A DNA stretch of 64,000 bases from Lepidostoma basale (GCA_022606425.2 JAHDVF020000893.1:1-64000); one strand, 5' to 3'; positions 10,250 through 21,213 are shown, counted from the first letter of the stretch. Numbers and translations: made by a program. Notes: generated by a model from the letters alone, not told the origin.

Positions 10250-10289
10250 AACCAACCGGTTTCGCTCCCACCGGAGCTTCGTCAGGGTT
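10250..10289 (-). ncRNA. Hammerhead ribozyme-like motif, all core positions present
   Basis: On the minus strand: stem I AACC pairing with GGUU; core CUGACGA; one unpaired A; stem II GCUCC/GGAGC with loop GGUG; GAA; palindromic stem III ACCGGU; cleavage base U. Beyond an internal loop, CUUU and AAAG can extend stem I. C3, U4, G5, A6, G8, A9, G12, A13 and A14 are all as in active hammerheads. The extra A before stem II is unusual. It is in sense with SLC25A17. Confidence 0.75.
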
Positions 10290-10374
10290 ACAAAAAGACA
10301 CTAAACATAAAATCAGAGAACAACACAATATATAAATAAGAAATATTAAATAAAGGGGAGAAAGAGGGGTAGGA

Positions 10375-10465
10375 AATGTTGGCATCAGGTGTTACAAACA
10401 ACAGTTAGTTGTTAGTCGTAACACCTGATGGTGCCAATATAGATTGGCGAAACAGCTGTCGCGAC
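10375..10465 (+). ncRNA. Hammerhead-like motif, family B
   Basis: CUGAUGG (A9 replaced by G), one U, stem II GCCAAU/AUUGGC with loop AUAG, GAA, ACAGCUGU, C, then GCGAC, which pairs with GUCGU upstream. A remnant of the opposite arm (GGCATCAGGTGTTAC) lies just left, so this was an inverted pair. Confidence 0.6.
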
Positions 10466-10769
10466 AATTTCATAGAAATGAATAATTAATATGTGATACG
10501 CATTGTAAGTGTTTCAAAATTAAAACAGTCAAAAATATGATTTGTAAAATCGGTGTATAAAAATAAACGTCGAGAGATGCCTAAGAAATAATGAATAAAA
10601 TTTATTGTGTCTTAAATAATGATGTTAACTCTTCTTCTTCTTCTTATACTGGTTGAAGGCCGCTGGGGCCTGTTTGTGGAGAGTTTACGGCTTCTTGCTT
10701 GCTCCTTCTTCCCTCTGGTTTCCCATGTAAGGCAAGGTGTGGTAGTCTTTGGGCGTCCATTCTTTCCAA

Positions 10770-10825
10770 ATAGTAAACTCCATATTAAATATTCAATACG
10801 AATGAAAACGCCTGGTTGCTATAAG
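10770..10825 (-). repeat. Half of a family-I foldback element
   Basis: AAACTCCATATTAAATATT then ACGAATGAAAACGCCTG, the complement of the family-I outer arm, without the core. Confidence 0.5.
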
Positions 10826-11384
10826 TGTTATTATCTGCTATGAGAATTTAAAACATGTTTTCCACCGATTGAGAGATCGTGTGTTTGATTTTGTGACTTT
10901 ATGTGAAGCTCATCGCCGTATACAATGTGACATATTAGAGAAGATGGAAATGTCAATGGCGGCCGTGAAGGCCAACAGATAATAAGTCATAATTATGCTC
11001 GCGACAGATTGACGGCAAATATTAGCAAAACACGGTGCCATGACATTCGCAAGTTGACGACAACTTTATAACGAAACATTATTACCGACTACCCAAACAG
11101 AAGTAGGCAAAACCAACATTAGTATAATATATTTTAACAAGGACCTCTTTAATGTTTAGAAAACATGACGTTTCGAATTCGGTAATGACGATAAAATATA
11201 AATAATAGTAGGCAGATCTCCTGTACGGTGCGCGGTGGTGTGACCAGATTAAGGAGATGACCGGAGGAAACCTCTACTCGGCGGTGTGGACTGCGGAGAA
11301 CAGGGGAGATTGGAGGCGTTTTGTTTTAGCCACGTGGAGTTCCAAAGATCACGACCCGTAGTCATGTGAAAACGAAGATATAAC
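10826..11384. other. Intronic sequence, no element recognised
   Basis: The GC-richer stretch at 11200..11360 has no homology I can name. Confidence 0.4.
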
Positions 11385-11488
11385 ACCATCATCAGGTTCT
11401 GAGTCGTGGACAATGACTATTAAAGAACAACAAAGGATCTACTTTTAAATAACTTGTTGAAAACAGAAGTACTTATTTTCGGTTACAA

Positions 11489-11537
11489 TTTCAACACTGA
11501 GGAAGGGCTTCGTGTCTCGAAACATGTTTTTGAAAAG
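11489..11537 (+). ncRNA. Hammerhead-like motif, family E
   Basis: CUGAGGA (N7 is G, allowed), one A, a weak stem II GGGCU/GUCUC, GAA, ACAUGU, U, then UUUGAAA pairing with UUUCA upstream of the core. The sister copy lies at 16554..16602. Confidence 0.6.
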
Positions 11538-11544
11538 TGCAATA

Positions 11545-11705
11545 GGGAGATGCCTATTGATGACGATGAGGTTCGCAACCCATCACGCCGCGTCTCGCGC
11601 GGGGCGAAAAGAGGAGGATGGAATGCCGCATCGGTTTAAGTGTGACAGTCCATTCTTTCTGCCTACCCTTTCGGGGAGACGGCGTGATGGTTAGTAACTA
11701 ACAAG
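11545..11705 (+). mobile_element. Non-autonomous element with RTE 3' end (module S2)
   Basis: It holds GGGAGATGCCTATTG, GAGGTTCGCAACCCATCACG and GTGCCGCATCGG-like segments, then joins exactly the RTE 3' end (CAGTCCATTCTTTCTGCC onward) with TTAG units. Related copies: 47655..47995 and 52305..52450 (minus), and 56160..56490 (plus). Confidence 0.75.
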
Positions 11706-12175
11706 TTAGCAAAAAATTGTTGTAAAAATATCATGTTTTTCAAAAGTTATTCAAATGTGAATCCATAACACAAAGTGATGAGGAATATACGAGAAGTAGA
11801 AGAGAATAATTTACTGGTTTGAGAATAGGATCCTAAGAAAGATCCCGGGACCCAGACCTGGTGTTATACCGGGAACTTGGAGGCATAGGAACAACCAAGA
11901 GATCCATAAGATGACCCAGCAGCCCCTTATAACGAGCTCTGTTAGAGCCAGTTGCCTTGCGTGGATTGGGCACGTATGCCGAGAGTAATCAAGATCCTGT
12001 ACACGTCAAGACTGACGGGCCTAGACAGCGTCTAATAGATAATGTTCTGGCTGATCTGGCTAGGTTGAGCTTAGCAAACTGCTGGGAGCAAAAGGCGCAG
12101 GATCAAAAAGCTTGGAATAAAATCTTCAAGAAGGCTTAAACTATTCAAGAATCGTATGGCAACAGGAATTATGTA

Positions 12176-12689
12176 AGACTGTTTAAAAAGTATATTTTTA
12201 GGTCACACATTATACATTATTCTTAAGTTTGAAGTCTACACAGTGATTAATAATCTTAAAATATTTAAATAACAACTTTTTGTAAATTCCAATATTCAAA
12301 AACAACAAGACTTCATTAATAATCATAAAATTGACAACACCCAAGAACAAAGTATTTTTTTCACGTTATTTTATTAAGTAGTAGTCAACCACTTAAAAAC
12401 ATGAACAATTATTTAAATTTAATGTTTTGAATAATTACATAGTTAATTATAGTTTTAATGTAAATTTGACAAACGGTATGATTGTCTTGATGATTAAAAA
12501 AAAAGATTAGTATAAAAAGATGAAAATATAATTAATTAAGTTTACGTGGTTATTCGAAAGACGTGTGAGATTAAATAGTCCAGATTCGTTGGTCGGTTGG
12601 AATATTTATTTCGTATTTTTTTTTTTTAATTTTGGTGTTATTTATTTATTTTAATACGTAACATGCGTTGTGTTTTTTTGGGATCTTGG
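12176..12689. other. AT-rich intronic sequence, no gene seen
   Basis: Long A/T runs only. Confidence 0.5.
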
Positions 12690-12880
12690 GAAGAACCGTG
12701 TAACTCGTTTTTCTGGACATACGTTTCGGAGATCATTTCAGTATCCATCTTCATGATGGTTTTGTTATAGACAGACTTATATAGAGATAACTACCCCGAA
12801 GATGCAGAATGCAACGATCTCCGAAACGTCCATCTAGAAAGACGAGATCCAAAAAAACATACTGCTACCAACCGAGAAAT
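12690..12880. repeat. Family-C inverted pair with GAAACGUC cores
   Basis: The minus arm carries GATCTCCGAAACGTATGTCC and the plus arm CGATCTCCGAAACGTCCATC, each preceded by GAAGATG. Both ends show GGGATCTTGG / GAGATCC-type arms with poly-T/poly-A. Stem II is not convincing, so I call this hammerhead-derived only by analogy. Confidence 0.55.
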
Positions 12881-13063
12881 TCTATGCAATTACATCAAAT
12901 GCAATTTGGATATTCTAAATGGCGACATGCCAATATTACATATTTTACAAGATAATATGTTGTTTCTTCTATGCTCACCATAAATTTGTGTTGTAAATAT
13001 TTAATGTTTTTTTTTATATATACTTTGTATACAACACTTACATTTATTAATAATAAAAAATTA

Positions 13064-13109
13064 AATATCAAACATGTTTCGGACTAACCAGCCCTTCATC
13101 AGTGATATT
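13064..13109 (-). ncRNA. Hammerhead ribozyme-like motif, best-formed copy
   Basis: On the minus strand: stem I AAUAUCA pairs perfectly (7 bp) with UGAUAUU; core CUGAUGA; one unpaired A; stem II GGGCU/AGUCC with loop GGUU; GAA; palindromic stem III ACAUGU; cleavage base U (GUU triplet). Every invariant hammerhead core base is present. Stem III is two pairs with a tiny loop, as in Penelope-like and retrozyme hammerheads that work best as dimers. It is in sense with SLC25A17. Confidence 0.8.
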
Positions 13110-13309
13110 ATATAAATATTTTAAATTGTATAAAATTGTTTATAAATATGGTCAGTTTTGACAGATGTTATAATGATTTATTTTGGAACATTTATGCTTT
13201 TGTCTTTTTCCAAGATCTTTTTCCAACACAACGGCGATTCGTCGACTGGTTCGTAGTAACTTGGAGTACTGCTCTATCATTTGAGATCCCAGAGAAAGAT
13301 CAGTCATCT

Positions 13310-13695
13310 TGGAACTAGAAAGAATCCAGAAACGATTTTTAAAATATTTATACCTCAGGGAGTATAACTATTATCCTTTTTTTACCCCTCACTATTTCTC
13401 TCAGGAATGTTGGATTTCAACACTCTTGAAACTTGTCGAATGATCTTTCTAGGAAAGCATTTTTTTAAACTATTATCCGGAGGTATTTACAATCCAGGAA
13501 TACTGAGAGAGCTAAATCTACACGTTCTCCATAGTTATAGTAGAGCAAGGGGGCATATATTATTTTATGCCCCAAATTACCGCACAGAGGCCCTTCGAAG
13601 TTCTCCTGTATTGAGCGATTCGTCTTTTAAATGAGGTTGCAAAAGAGATAGACCTCTTTGGATGCAAATAACTGGCTTTTCCTATTCATAAGGTT
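13310..13695 (+). mobile_element. CR1/L2-like LINE C-terminal remnant
   Basis: Frames read ERIQKRFLKYLYLREYN, FYAPNYRTEA and IRLLNEVAKEIDLF, in the same order as 44215..44805. Several stops interrupt it. Confidence 0.65.
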
Positions 13696-13732
13696 CTATG
13701 TATATTTCCTTTGATATTCTTTTTTTTAACCC

Positions 13733-13795
13733 TTTACATCGATTTGGCTCGCGCTGTAATGATGTAAGGAGTTTTTTCAACAAAATAATAATAAA
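13733..13795 (+). mobile_element. SINE 3' tail
   Basis: ACATCGATTTGGCTCGCGCT, a GTAATGATGTAA segment, TTCAACAAAATAATAATAAA. This is the (TAA)n-ended 3' part of the tRNA-derived SINE. Confidence 0.75.
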
Positions 13796-14347
13796 ACTCC
13801 TAGAACAATATTGAAATTAATATCATTTAAGCAAATACGTAAGAAAATATTTAATTAGATGATTAATACAGTTTTAGTAAAAAAAAATACGAAAAGACAT
13901 TATGTGTTAATTTATGCAACACGAAACTATGTACACATTTTTTATAAAATAGATTTTAATGTCGATAGCGTCAGATGAGGTGATGCGCCTAGTGATATTA
14001 AACAGTACCTACTCCGGAGAGGAGCGTTGGATTTGTACATAATCACGGTGCAAATATTGGGTCTTCTATTGGGTGCAAAATACAAACAGACACAGACTAT
14101 ACTAGACTTAGCGACTGGCGGTCAATAAAGAATCCAATGTTAATAAATTTATGTAAATGCATTCCTGGAATACAAAAACATTTACACAATGAATGAAACA
14201 TGAAGAAAAATAGCAAACGGTGAGTAATCAAACAATAAATTGTTATAACTTTTTTGATAAAAAATATTTTTCGCGGTTTTACAATTGATTATATATTCAG
14301 TATAAAAAATCTCGAGGGTGCTGGTTACCCGTAAGAACCTGCTCAGA
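13796..14347. other. Intronic sequence, no element recognised
   Basis: AT-rich. Nothing assignable. Confidence 0.45.
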
Positions 14348-14575
14348 TGAACTAACTAACTAACTAACTAACCATCACGCCGTCTCCCCGAAGGGGTAGG
14401 CAGAAAGAATGGACTGCCACACTTTTCTTTCCTGACATATTTCTCTCGCTTCCTCAACATTCATACATCGTGTCATGCACGCGCGTCAATTTCTCTGACT
14501 CCTCACATAACCGACATTCAATATTTGATTTATTTGATCGTGCCACGTTTTCCTCGGTCTTCCTCTATATATTTC
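14348..14575 (-). mobile_element. RTE-type LINE 3' end with (CTAA)n
   Basis: (CTAA)n, then CCATCACGCCGTCTCCCCGA, then the complement of the blocks coding for RACMTRCMN and RKTWHDQI. Nearly identical to 9955..10125 over the shared part, so comparatively young. Confidence 0.85.
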
Positions 14576-14777
14576 TCAGATGATACCTGCCTAAATGTTA
14601 TAAGTGGCATTTGGTAGTTATATAATTATTGCCAATCACGACAATCGGTAACTATCTAAGAGGCAGTTGTCTAAACCGGTACAAAACTAATTGGGAGTGT
14701 TATTTTTATGTTATGAATATTTCAGTTTTATAGAAGTTTTTATATATTTTATTATCCAATAATACAATGTTATCAAC

Positions 14778-14945
14778 AGGACGACCTTCGTGGCGGAGTG
14801 GCAAGAGGTATGACTGCCACACCGAAGGTCCCGTGTGCGATTTCCGGCGATGGCAGTGTGATTGTCACACTGTCTTTGATCTGATGTAGAATTCACGCAA
14901 CAATAAAATAGCGACAGATAAGCTACCTATTGCATGTCAAGAGAA
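14778..14945 (+). mobile_element. tRNA-derived SINE
   Basis: Box A in GTGGCGGAGTGGCAAGAGG, a degenerate box B (TGCGATTTCC), CAGTGTGATTGTCACACTGT, AATTCACGCAACAATAAAAT, then GCTACCTATTGCATGTCA. Truncated before the tail. Confidence 0.8.
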
Positions 14946-15057
14946 TCAATATATTGGTTTAAAAACGTATGCAGTAATTGGGTTCAAACGACTTTTTGTA
15001 TACAAAATAATAATAATAAAAACAATGTACAGCGGAAAATACCGAAAATCTCAACTC

Positions 15058-15500
15058 AGTATTTATTCTTCTTGTCCTGTCACACCTCCGTGGTGCATAG
15101 GGACTCGAGGAACCTTCTCCACCCGACTCTATTGCATGGCTAATGCCTAACATCATCCCAAGTGAGGCCTTTGACCTCGTCCTGCTGGGCTCTTCTCCAG
15201 GTGGCTCTAGGTCTGCCTCGCTTCCTCTTTCCCCCCATAGGAGACCAGTCTAGTGCGCTCTGAGCGATGCAGGCTGGGTTCCGTCTCAGAGTGTGACCGA
15301 TCCACAGCCATTTGCGTCTAGCGATTTGTTCTCTGATTGGCTTTTCGCCTGCCATGGTTCAGAGAACGACATTTGACACTGTTTGGGGCCAATAGAAGGC
15401 ACATATTTATAAACACATGGAGTTTTCCAATAACGTCCGCGGTAGATTTCCAAGTCTCATATCCGTACAGCAGTACTATAGAAATAACAGTGTTTTTATT
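15058..15500 (-). mobile_element. LINE 3' fragment, family G
   Basis: The minus frame at 15140..15355 reads KPIREQIARRKWLWIGHTLRR, then KRKRGRPRATWRR. This is the C-terminal tail of an endonuclease-reverse-transcriptase LINE. A second copy lies at 33590..34085. Confidence 0.75.
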
Positions 15501-15840
15501 TAAACAATTTTGAACTTGAAGAACTAATTAACCAGGAAACAGTAGTGAGATTCTGTAAGTCTCAACGCCTACGGTGGGCTGGCAATGTGGAAAGAATGCC
15601 AGAGGGTAGAACACCACAAATTATATACAGATGGGTGCCTCGCGAAAAGAGACCAAGAGGCAGATCGAGGAAAAGATGGGCGGATTGCGTGGAACAAGAT
15701 TGTGAGAAAATGGAAGTAGCTGGGGAATGGAGAGAGATGACCAGAGACAGAAGTCAGTGGAGGACCGTTGTGGAGGAGACCAAGTCCCACACCGGGATGT
15801 AGCGCCGAGAAATGAATGAATGAATAAACTAAACACCACG
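15501..15840 (+). mobile_element. LINE 3' fragment, family H
   Basis: The frame 15545..15802 reads RLRWAGNVERMPEGRTPQII, then RPRGRSRKRWADCVEQD, and ends at a stop before a (TGAA)n tail. 5' truncation removed the catalytic domain. Confidence 0.75.
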
Positions 15841-16509
15841 CCTTCTCCCCATAATAGACCGCTATAAAGTTATTTCCCAGCATACTTCTCTCGATTTCAA
15901 GTCTATTGAGCTGACTCAGTCAAGCTCTGTGGTCTAATAGAATCAATGTGTACTAGCTACACGTCAGTCACAAGGATGGAAATGTCGAATAATAATTATA
16001 AGAGTATTCCTTTATTGCTGTATTTACTTGAAAAACATACAAATACTTCTCTGACACGAGAGTGTTTGTTTTGCACCGGACAAACAAACAGTACAATACT
16101 GGCGAGTACACACAGAGCGTCTACGCAAAAACATGCATGAATACAATTTTTTCTTCGGTCCGAGTTAAAGTTCATCCCACTTGTATTAACCGGAGGACCC
16201 TCCCCACACATCGTGCGCTCTCTCGATACTAGCGAGTACAAAGTTACAGAGACTAACAATGGTCCATACAGAACCACTCGCCGTATAATAGCCGGGACGG
16301 GACTCCTGCCTATAGCGCCATTTGTCATCTGCCATTCATCAATTATTATCTCTCAAGGTGGCGTATTCAGAAGACAGAGAATACGAGGAAAAATATTCAA
16401 CAAAAATATATAATATTACATACGTTTTAATGAAAACAGTATTTATCTACAACTCTGTATTGTGCATTTGAATATTTTTTTGAAACATTGTTTTTTACAA
16501 CACTCTTTG
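15841..16509. other. Intronic sequence, no element recognised
   Basis: Two overlapping open frames of about 110 and 66 codons (15996..16328 minus, 16213..16413 plus) have no similarity I recognise. Confidence 0.4.
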
Positions 16510-16605
16510 CACTTTTCACAAACATGTTTCAGTACGCAGACACAGGTTAAAATTTCAACACTGATGAAGGGCGTCTGTGTCCCGAAACAAATTTGTGAAA
16601 AGTTT
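16510..16605. ncRNA. Family-E inverted pair, hammerhead-like
   Basis: The plus core (16554..16602): stem I UUUC(A)ACA with UGUGAAA, CUGAUGA, one A, stem II based on GGG/CCC, GAA, then a decayed stem III ACAAAU. The minus arm (16510..16548) keeps GAAACATGTTTGTGAAA but has lost the CUGANGA side. Confidence 0.6.
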
Positions 16606-16734
16606 TTTATGCTTCTCTTTTAAATTTTTATAATGTAATTGCAAACGATCTGGAATTATATGTCTGTACTGTTTGTAATTTTTATTAAAATAAATGAAGA
16701 AAATGAAATGAATGTAAAAACCGCAAGAAGAACA

Positions 16735-17395
16735 AAAAGCAGTTGAATACATGAGGGTAGCCTCACTAGGAACACCAAGGAGTTTGTCTACCTCGGGAGC
16801 AAAATAACATGGGACGGTCGGTCTAAGAGCGAGGTCGACAGCCGTATACATCAGGCTAGGCTTGCATTTAATAAAAGGTCGAAAATAATAGAATCAAATA
16901 ATATAGACCTAAAACTGAGAATACTCCTCATCAAGACCTATGTATGGAGTGTCTTGATGTACGGCTGTGAGACATGGTGCCTATCCGAAAGGGATAAGCG
17001 GAGACTAGAGGCTTTTGAGATGTGGTCCTATAGAAGACTCTTTGGAATTTCCTGAGAGACCACATCACGAATGAGGAAGTTCTTCAAGGAATCGAAGGAG
17101 GAAGGCACCTGCTCAGGACCTTGTCCGAAAGGCGTGCAAGATGGATCGGCCATGTAATACGTCAAGAAGGTCTCTTGCATGCCATAATGGAGGGTATGAT
17201 CGAGGGGACAAACTCTAGGGGACGCCCACGCCGAGAGTACCTGGAGGACCTGTTGGTGGACGTACGCTGCTCATCATATGCAAATCTCAAAAGAGCCGCA
17301 CAAGACAGGGAAAAATGGAAGAGAATAATGGAGGAAATTGCTGCAAACCAATCCCAGGATTGAAACCAGAGAAGAAGAAGAAGAGAGCCTCACTA
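16735..17395 (+). mobile_element. RTE-type LINE 3' fragment, family F
   Basis: Frames in order: NTKEFVYLGSKITWDG, NIDLKLRILLIKTYVW, SVLMYGCETWCLSERDK, then RARWIGHVIRQEGLLHAIME and RGRPRREYLEDL. The tail is (GAA)n after AACCAGA. At least three frameshifts or stops. A tail-only copy lies at 51000..51118. Confidence 0.8.
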
Positions 17396-17744
17396 TCGTG
17401 AAAGATGTCCACACCCGAAGCGAGACGGTTGAGAAGTATTATATTACCCTGCCCGCGGGTATTATTATCTCGGTTAGTCGTTAGGATAGCATCATCACCA
17501 ACATAATGACATGACCTCTAAGAAAAGCCTGTAATAAAGTGACGATTTTAAGACTCGCGCCAAGGATTTAAATCGATGGTATTCGAACTTACTACACAAT
17601 CTCCTATTATGACGAAGGAACTGGATCCATAAAGGAATCAGATCGTGTCCAGGGTTGAACCCATGTCCCCTTGATCAGGAACTAACCGTTCTAACCCCTA
17701 GTCAATAAATGTATCTACTTGTATTATTATTAATAAACATTTAT

Positions 17745-17915
17745 GAACTGTTTAAATAAAAACACTGTTATTTCTATAGCCTATATCAGTTGATTGTAGC
17801 ACCTGATGATGCTAACATCGGTTAGCGAAACAGCTTTCGCGACAATTTCAGAAGAAATATTATCAATTGTGATTATTCTATAACAGTGTTCTAATTAAAC
17901 AGTTAATTTCTTAAT
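17745..17915 (+). ncRNA. Hammerhead-like motif, family B
   Basis: Core at 17797..17845: CUGAUGA, one U, stem II GCUAAC/GUUAGC with loop AUCG, GAA, a decayed palindrome ACAGCUUU, C, GCGACAAUUUC. The flanks AACACTGTTAT and ATAACAGTGTT are complementary ends of the foldback. Confidence 0.65.
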
Positions 17916-17919
17916 TTTG

Positions 17920-18245
17920 TTTAGGACGCATTCATCCGCCTTACATATTTTTTTTACTTCGTCATTTGGTATTCTATCATACATTGTTTTTCCGCACATT
18001 TTCTCAGTGCCCTCATTTTTACGGCATTCATCCTACTTTCATCCTTCTTCTGCCAATTTCAAGCTTCACTTCCATAAGGGTAGGCACTAGAACTCCATTG
18101 TGCACTGCCATCTTTGCTTCGTATATATTTGCGATACTTGAGTGCACCATTTATTTTGTTTCCGGCTCCAACCCTTCTTTCGATATCTTTCTCCATTTTT
18201 TCATATCTCGTAAACATGCTTCCCAGATTTATAAATAAATTGAGT
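17920..18245 (-). mobile_element. RTE-type LINE fragment (subfamily B)
   Basis: The complement codes for decayed KMEKDIERRVGAGNKINGALK, GSEA and MYDRIPNDE. Lacks its 3' end on the left. Confidence 0.7.
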
Positions 18246-18409
18246 ATGGGTACGGCCACACCGAAGTGTCAGAGTAGGAGTCAAAATGAAAAGCCTATGG
18301 GACCGGCCACACTATACGCTCCGCGCCACAGGGCGTGATCACAAGCGAACTATGTGACCGTACCCTAACTTGCTCCAATTTCTCACCGCTCGCACTGATG
18401 GTGTATTAA

Positions 18410-18480
18410 GATGAGTGTCTGGAGAAGTATGGGGGGGGGGGGCTATGTCCAGCAGTGGACGACATCTGCTGCACGAGTGA
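18410..18480 (+). mobile_element. LINE family-D 3' end with a G12 run
   Basis: GGAGAAGTATG, twelve G at 18431..18442, then CTATGTCCAGCAGTGGACGA, which is the 3' signature of family D seen again at 19795..19820 and 33495..33530. Confidence 0.55.
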
Positions 18481-18764
18481 AAGTAAAAGTATAGTAATAA
18501 CGGCACAGTGGAAGATTAACAAAAAATTGTGTGCAATAACAATGGCGACCTCAACATTCTCGAGAGGACCCACCGAGGGCGAGGCAGGTGGCGCAACGTG
18601 TACCGCCATCACAGCCATCGTCTCGGCCGTGACCCCGCCCGCTTGTGCAAGTACGACTGTCAATGTTCAACTTGACGAAATTAAATGCGAATAGCCATCA
18701 CACGTGTTCGCACCTATCCACGGGCTCAACTATTTCATTCGACTGTCATTATTTTATATTAAGT

Positions 18765-19370
18765 CAATGAATACAAGTATCTCTGCCACAACATCTTACT
18801 TTCCAGAGATAATCAGACTGCTGAGCTTCAGAAAAGAATCAGTCATGGGTGGGCGGCATATGGCAATTTGAATAAGTTCTTTGACAGCAACGTTCCCTTA
18901 ATGTCTGAAACGCAAAATGTATGATCAATGCGTACTTCCAGTACTGACATATGGAGCAGAAACGCTATCCCTCACCAAGTCGACCATAAGGAGACTCCGT
19001 GTAGCACAAAGGAAACACGAAAGAGCCATGCTACATGTAAGACTCTCAGACCGGATAAGAAATGCTGAAATACGTAGAAGGTCTGGAGTAACAGATGTCG
19101 TCGAAAAGGTAGCTAAACTTAAATGGTCATTAGAGGGGCATGTTGCCAGATTGGTAGACGATAGATGGACCAGAAGGGTGGTGGAAAGGAGACCCTGCGA
19201 AGATAAAAGAAACAGAGGGACACCCCATCACGATGGTCCGATGACATTCGAAGAATTGCTGGCGATTGGATGCGAAAGGCACAAGACAGGAATACGTGGA
19301 AAAGTATGAGCGAGACCTATGTTGACAACTGCTGTTTAAGTAAGTAAATAAGTAAGTAACCGAAGCCGTA
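18765..19370 (+). mobile_element. LINE 3' fragment, family D
   Basis: The frame 18917..19309 reads CVLPVLTYGAETLSLTKSTI, then ERAMLHVRLSDRIRN, EIRRRSGVTDVVEKVAKLKW, and GHVARLVDDRWTRRV. This is the thumb and C-terminal region of an RTE-type reverse transcriptase protein. The tail is (TAAG)n at 19335..19362. Confidence 0.8.
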
Positions 19371-19454
19371 CGAACACCGGTTGTCTATCGTCACCCACGC
19401 TCCGACAAGGTCTAACAACGTACTTGTTTAATAACGTAATAATATCGATTGATG

Positions 19455-19850
19455 GTATGGAGCGGAAACGCTTACACTCATCAAATCAAGTATAAGGAAA
19501 TTCCATAAAGTATCATACAAAGGAAACATGAAAAAGCTATGCTACATATATAATTCTCAGACCAAATAAGAAACAAAGTCGGGAGTAACGGATGTCATCG
19601 AAAGGATACCAAAGATCAAATGGTCATTTGAAGGGACATGTTGCCAAACTGGGAGACCAAAAATGGACAAGGAGGGTAGTGTAGAATGGAGACATCGTGA
19701 AGATAGAAAAAGTAAAAGGAGACCTCCCACACGATGGTCTGATGATATAAGCAGGATTGAATGATGACTAAATGCAGAAGACTGTGGAGAAGTATGAGGG
19801 AGGTCTTTGTTCAGCAGTGATCGGTGTCGGCTATATAAATGAAGAGAAGA
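19455..19850 (+). mobile_element. LINE family-D copy, heavily decayed
   Basis: Parallel order to the preceding copy (YGAETLTLIKSSIRKF, then KAMLHI, SGVTDVIERI, KWSFEGTC), with many frameshifts. Two same-strand copies in a row suggest independent insertions. Confidence 0.65.
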
Positions 19851-20112
19851 ATATCGATTAATAACGCGACCCGATATAATAATTCTTTTGTTTGAAGGTA
19901 ATTCGTCTTCTCAACGAGGTGGCATTCGAAGTACATATCTTTAGTTGCAGCCATAGACTATTTGTGAAAAGATAAAGAGGACAAAGAGATAATTATCATA
20001 TTTCCATTACCGGGGTTCAAAACATATTCCCATTGAAATTTTTTTCAATCTTTGTATCTATTTTGCTTATGTATGTATGTATTTGTTCAACAAAATAATA
20101 ATATTATTCTTC
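19851..20112. other. Intronic sequence, no element recognised
   Basis: Includes (ATGT)n at 20068..20080 and a SINE-tail-like TTCAACAAAATAATAATAT at 20087..20105. Confidence 0.4.
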
Positions 20113-20205
20113 TTATTTTTCTTTCTGTGACATATGAATTACGTCTCTTGAAATGATGAGGTCCAACTGTCCCTCCATCTCTTAGATGGTCTTCAAGATG
20201 TTATT
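20113..20205 (-). mobile_element. 3' end of the 27656..28360 LINE family
   Basis: Complement of a block shared with 27690..27785 (GTCCCTCCATCTCTTAG and TGGTCTTC-type motifs). Tail fragment only. Confidence 0.6.
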
Positions 20206-20640
20206 TAAATATTATGAATTTTCAGAAATAATCAATAACAACTTTGTGTAGTCTTGTTATAACCATACTTTGACCGACTTTTGTTTTAATAACTAACTTT
20301 TGCTGTTTTGGTAATACAGATTCATCAAATTCCATTATTACATGTTTCTATGGAATATCACAAACTTGCCACTGTCTTAATGGGCTTGTCCCCTGCTAGC
20401 ATGAATGGTCATTTCGGACAGCCGAAATCCGGCCGAAGTTCGGTAGAGCGACATACAGGTTTACAGTCGTAAATATTATGCAAAGCGACGATTAAAAAGC
20501 GAAATGATTTTGGGAAGACTTTGGAGGAATGGACACGACAATGGACTTACCGGTTTGTGAATTAACTTCCAATTAAAATTTGAGTCGCTTTAATAATTAA
20601 CTTCTAATGAATAATCTCGGGATTAAATGATTTTGAAAAC
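20206..20640. other. Intronic sequence, no element recognised
   Basis: Nothing assignable. Confidence 0.4.
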
Positions 20641-20643
20641 AGA

Positions 20644-21213
20644 GACTGAATGGACTGCCACACTTTTCTTTCCTGACACATTTCTCTCGCTTCTACAACA
20701 TTCATACATCGTGTCATGCACGCGCGTCGATTTCTCTGACTCCTCACATGGCCGACATTCAATATTTGATTTATTTGATCGTGCCACGTTTTCCTCGGTC
20801 TTCCTCTATTTCTGGTTCCATTTACATCGTTATCATGTAATTTTTTACCATTCTTTCTTCATTCATTCTTTCAATATGTCCAAACCATCTTAATGATCCT
20901 TTCATTATTTTGTTCATAACACCATCATTCGCACCGCATTCACTTATTATATTTTCATTCGACACTCTATCATACGGAGTATCCACACATTCGTCTAAGA
21001 CATCTCATTTCTACTGCATTTATTCTACATTCATCCTTCTTTTGCCAGTTCCATGCTTCGCTTCCATACATAAGGGTCGGTAGAAGAACACCATTGTGCA
21101 CTGCCATTCTAGCTTTTTTGGATAGGTTTTTGTTTGCGATGACAACTTTAAGTGCACCATTCACTTTGTTGCCTGCCCCAACCCTTCATTCAATATCCCT
21201 CTCCACCCGCCCA
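20644..21213 (-). mobile_element. RTE-type LINE fragment
   Basis: The minus strand reads RRVGAGNKVNGALKVVIANK, MAVHNGVLLPTLMYGSEAWN, RINAVEMRCLRRMCGYS in one frame (20970..21164), then the RWFGH, GRPRKTWHDQI and RACMTRCMN blocks in others. Its 5' end abuts a SINE at 21215. Confidence 0.85.

Larger units (their letters stand above)
11385..12175 (+). mobile_element. LINE family C, split by a later insertion
   Basis: The left part (11385..11450) codes for SGSESWTMTIKEQQRIY. The right part (about 11790..12140) codes for NQEIHKMTQQPLITSSVRA, AWIGHVCR and QRLIDNVLADLARL. Together they match 5721..6047. The intervening 11451..11790 carries a hammerhead-like repeat and a SINE-like element, giving a nested order of insertion. 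Confidence 0.7.

Noticed and set aside
12690..12880. Calling family C a full hammerhead
   Set aside because: GAAACGUC and GAAGA are present, but I could not pair a stem II.
20401..20460. Another hammerhead near CAGCCGAAATCCGGCCGAAG
   Set aside because: No CUGANGA side and no palindromic stem III; the resemblance is superficial.
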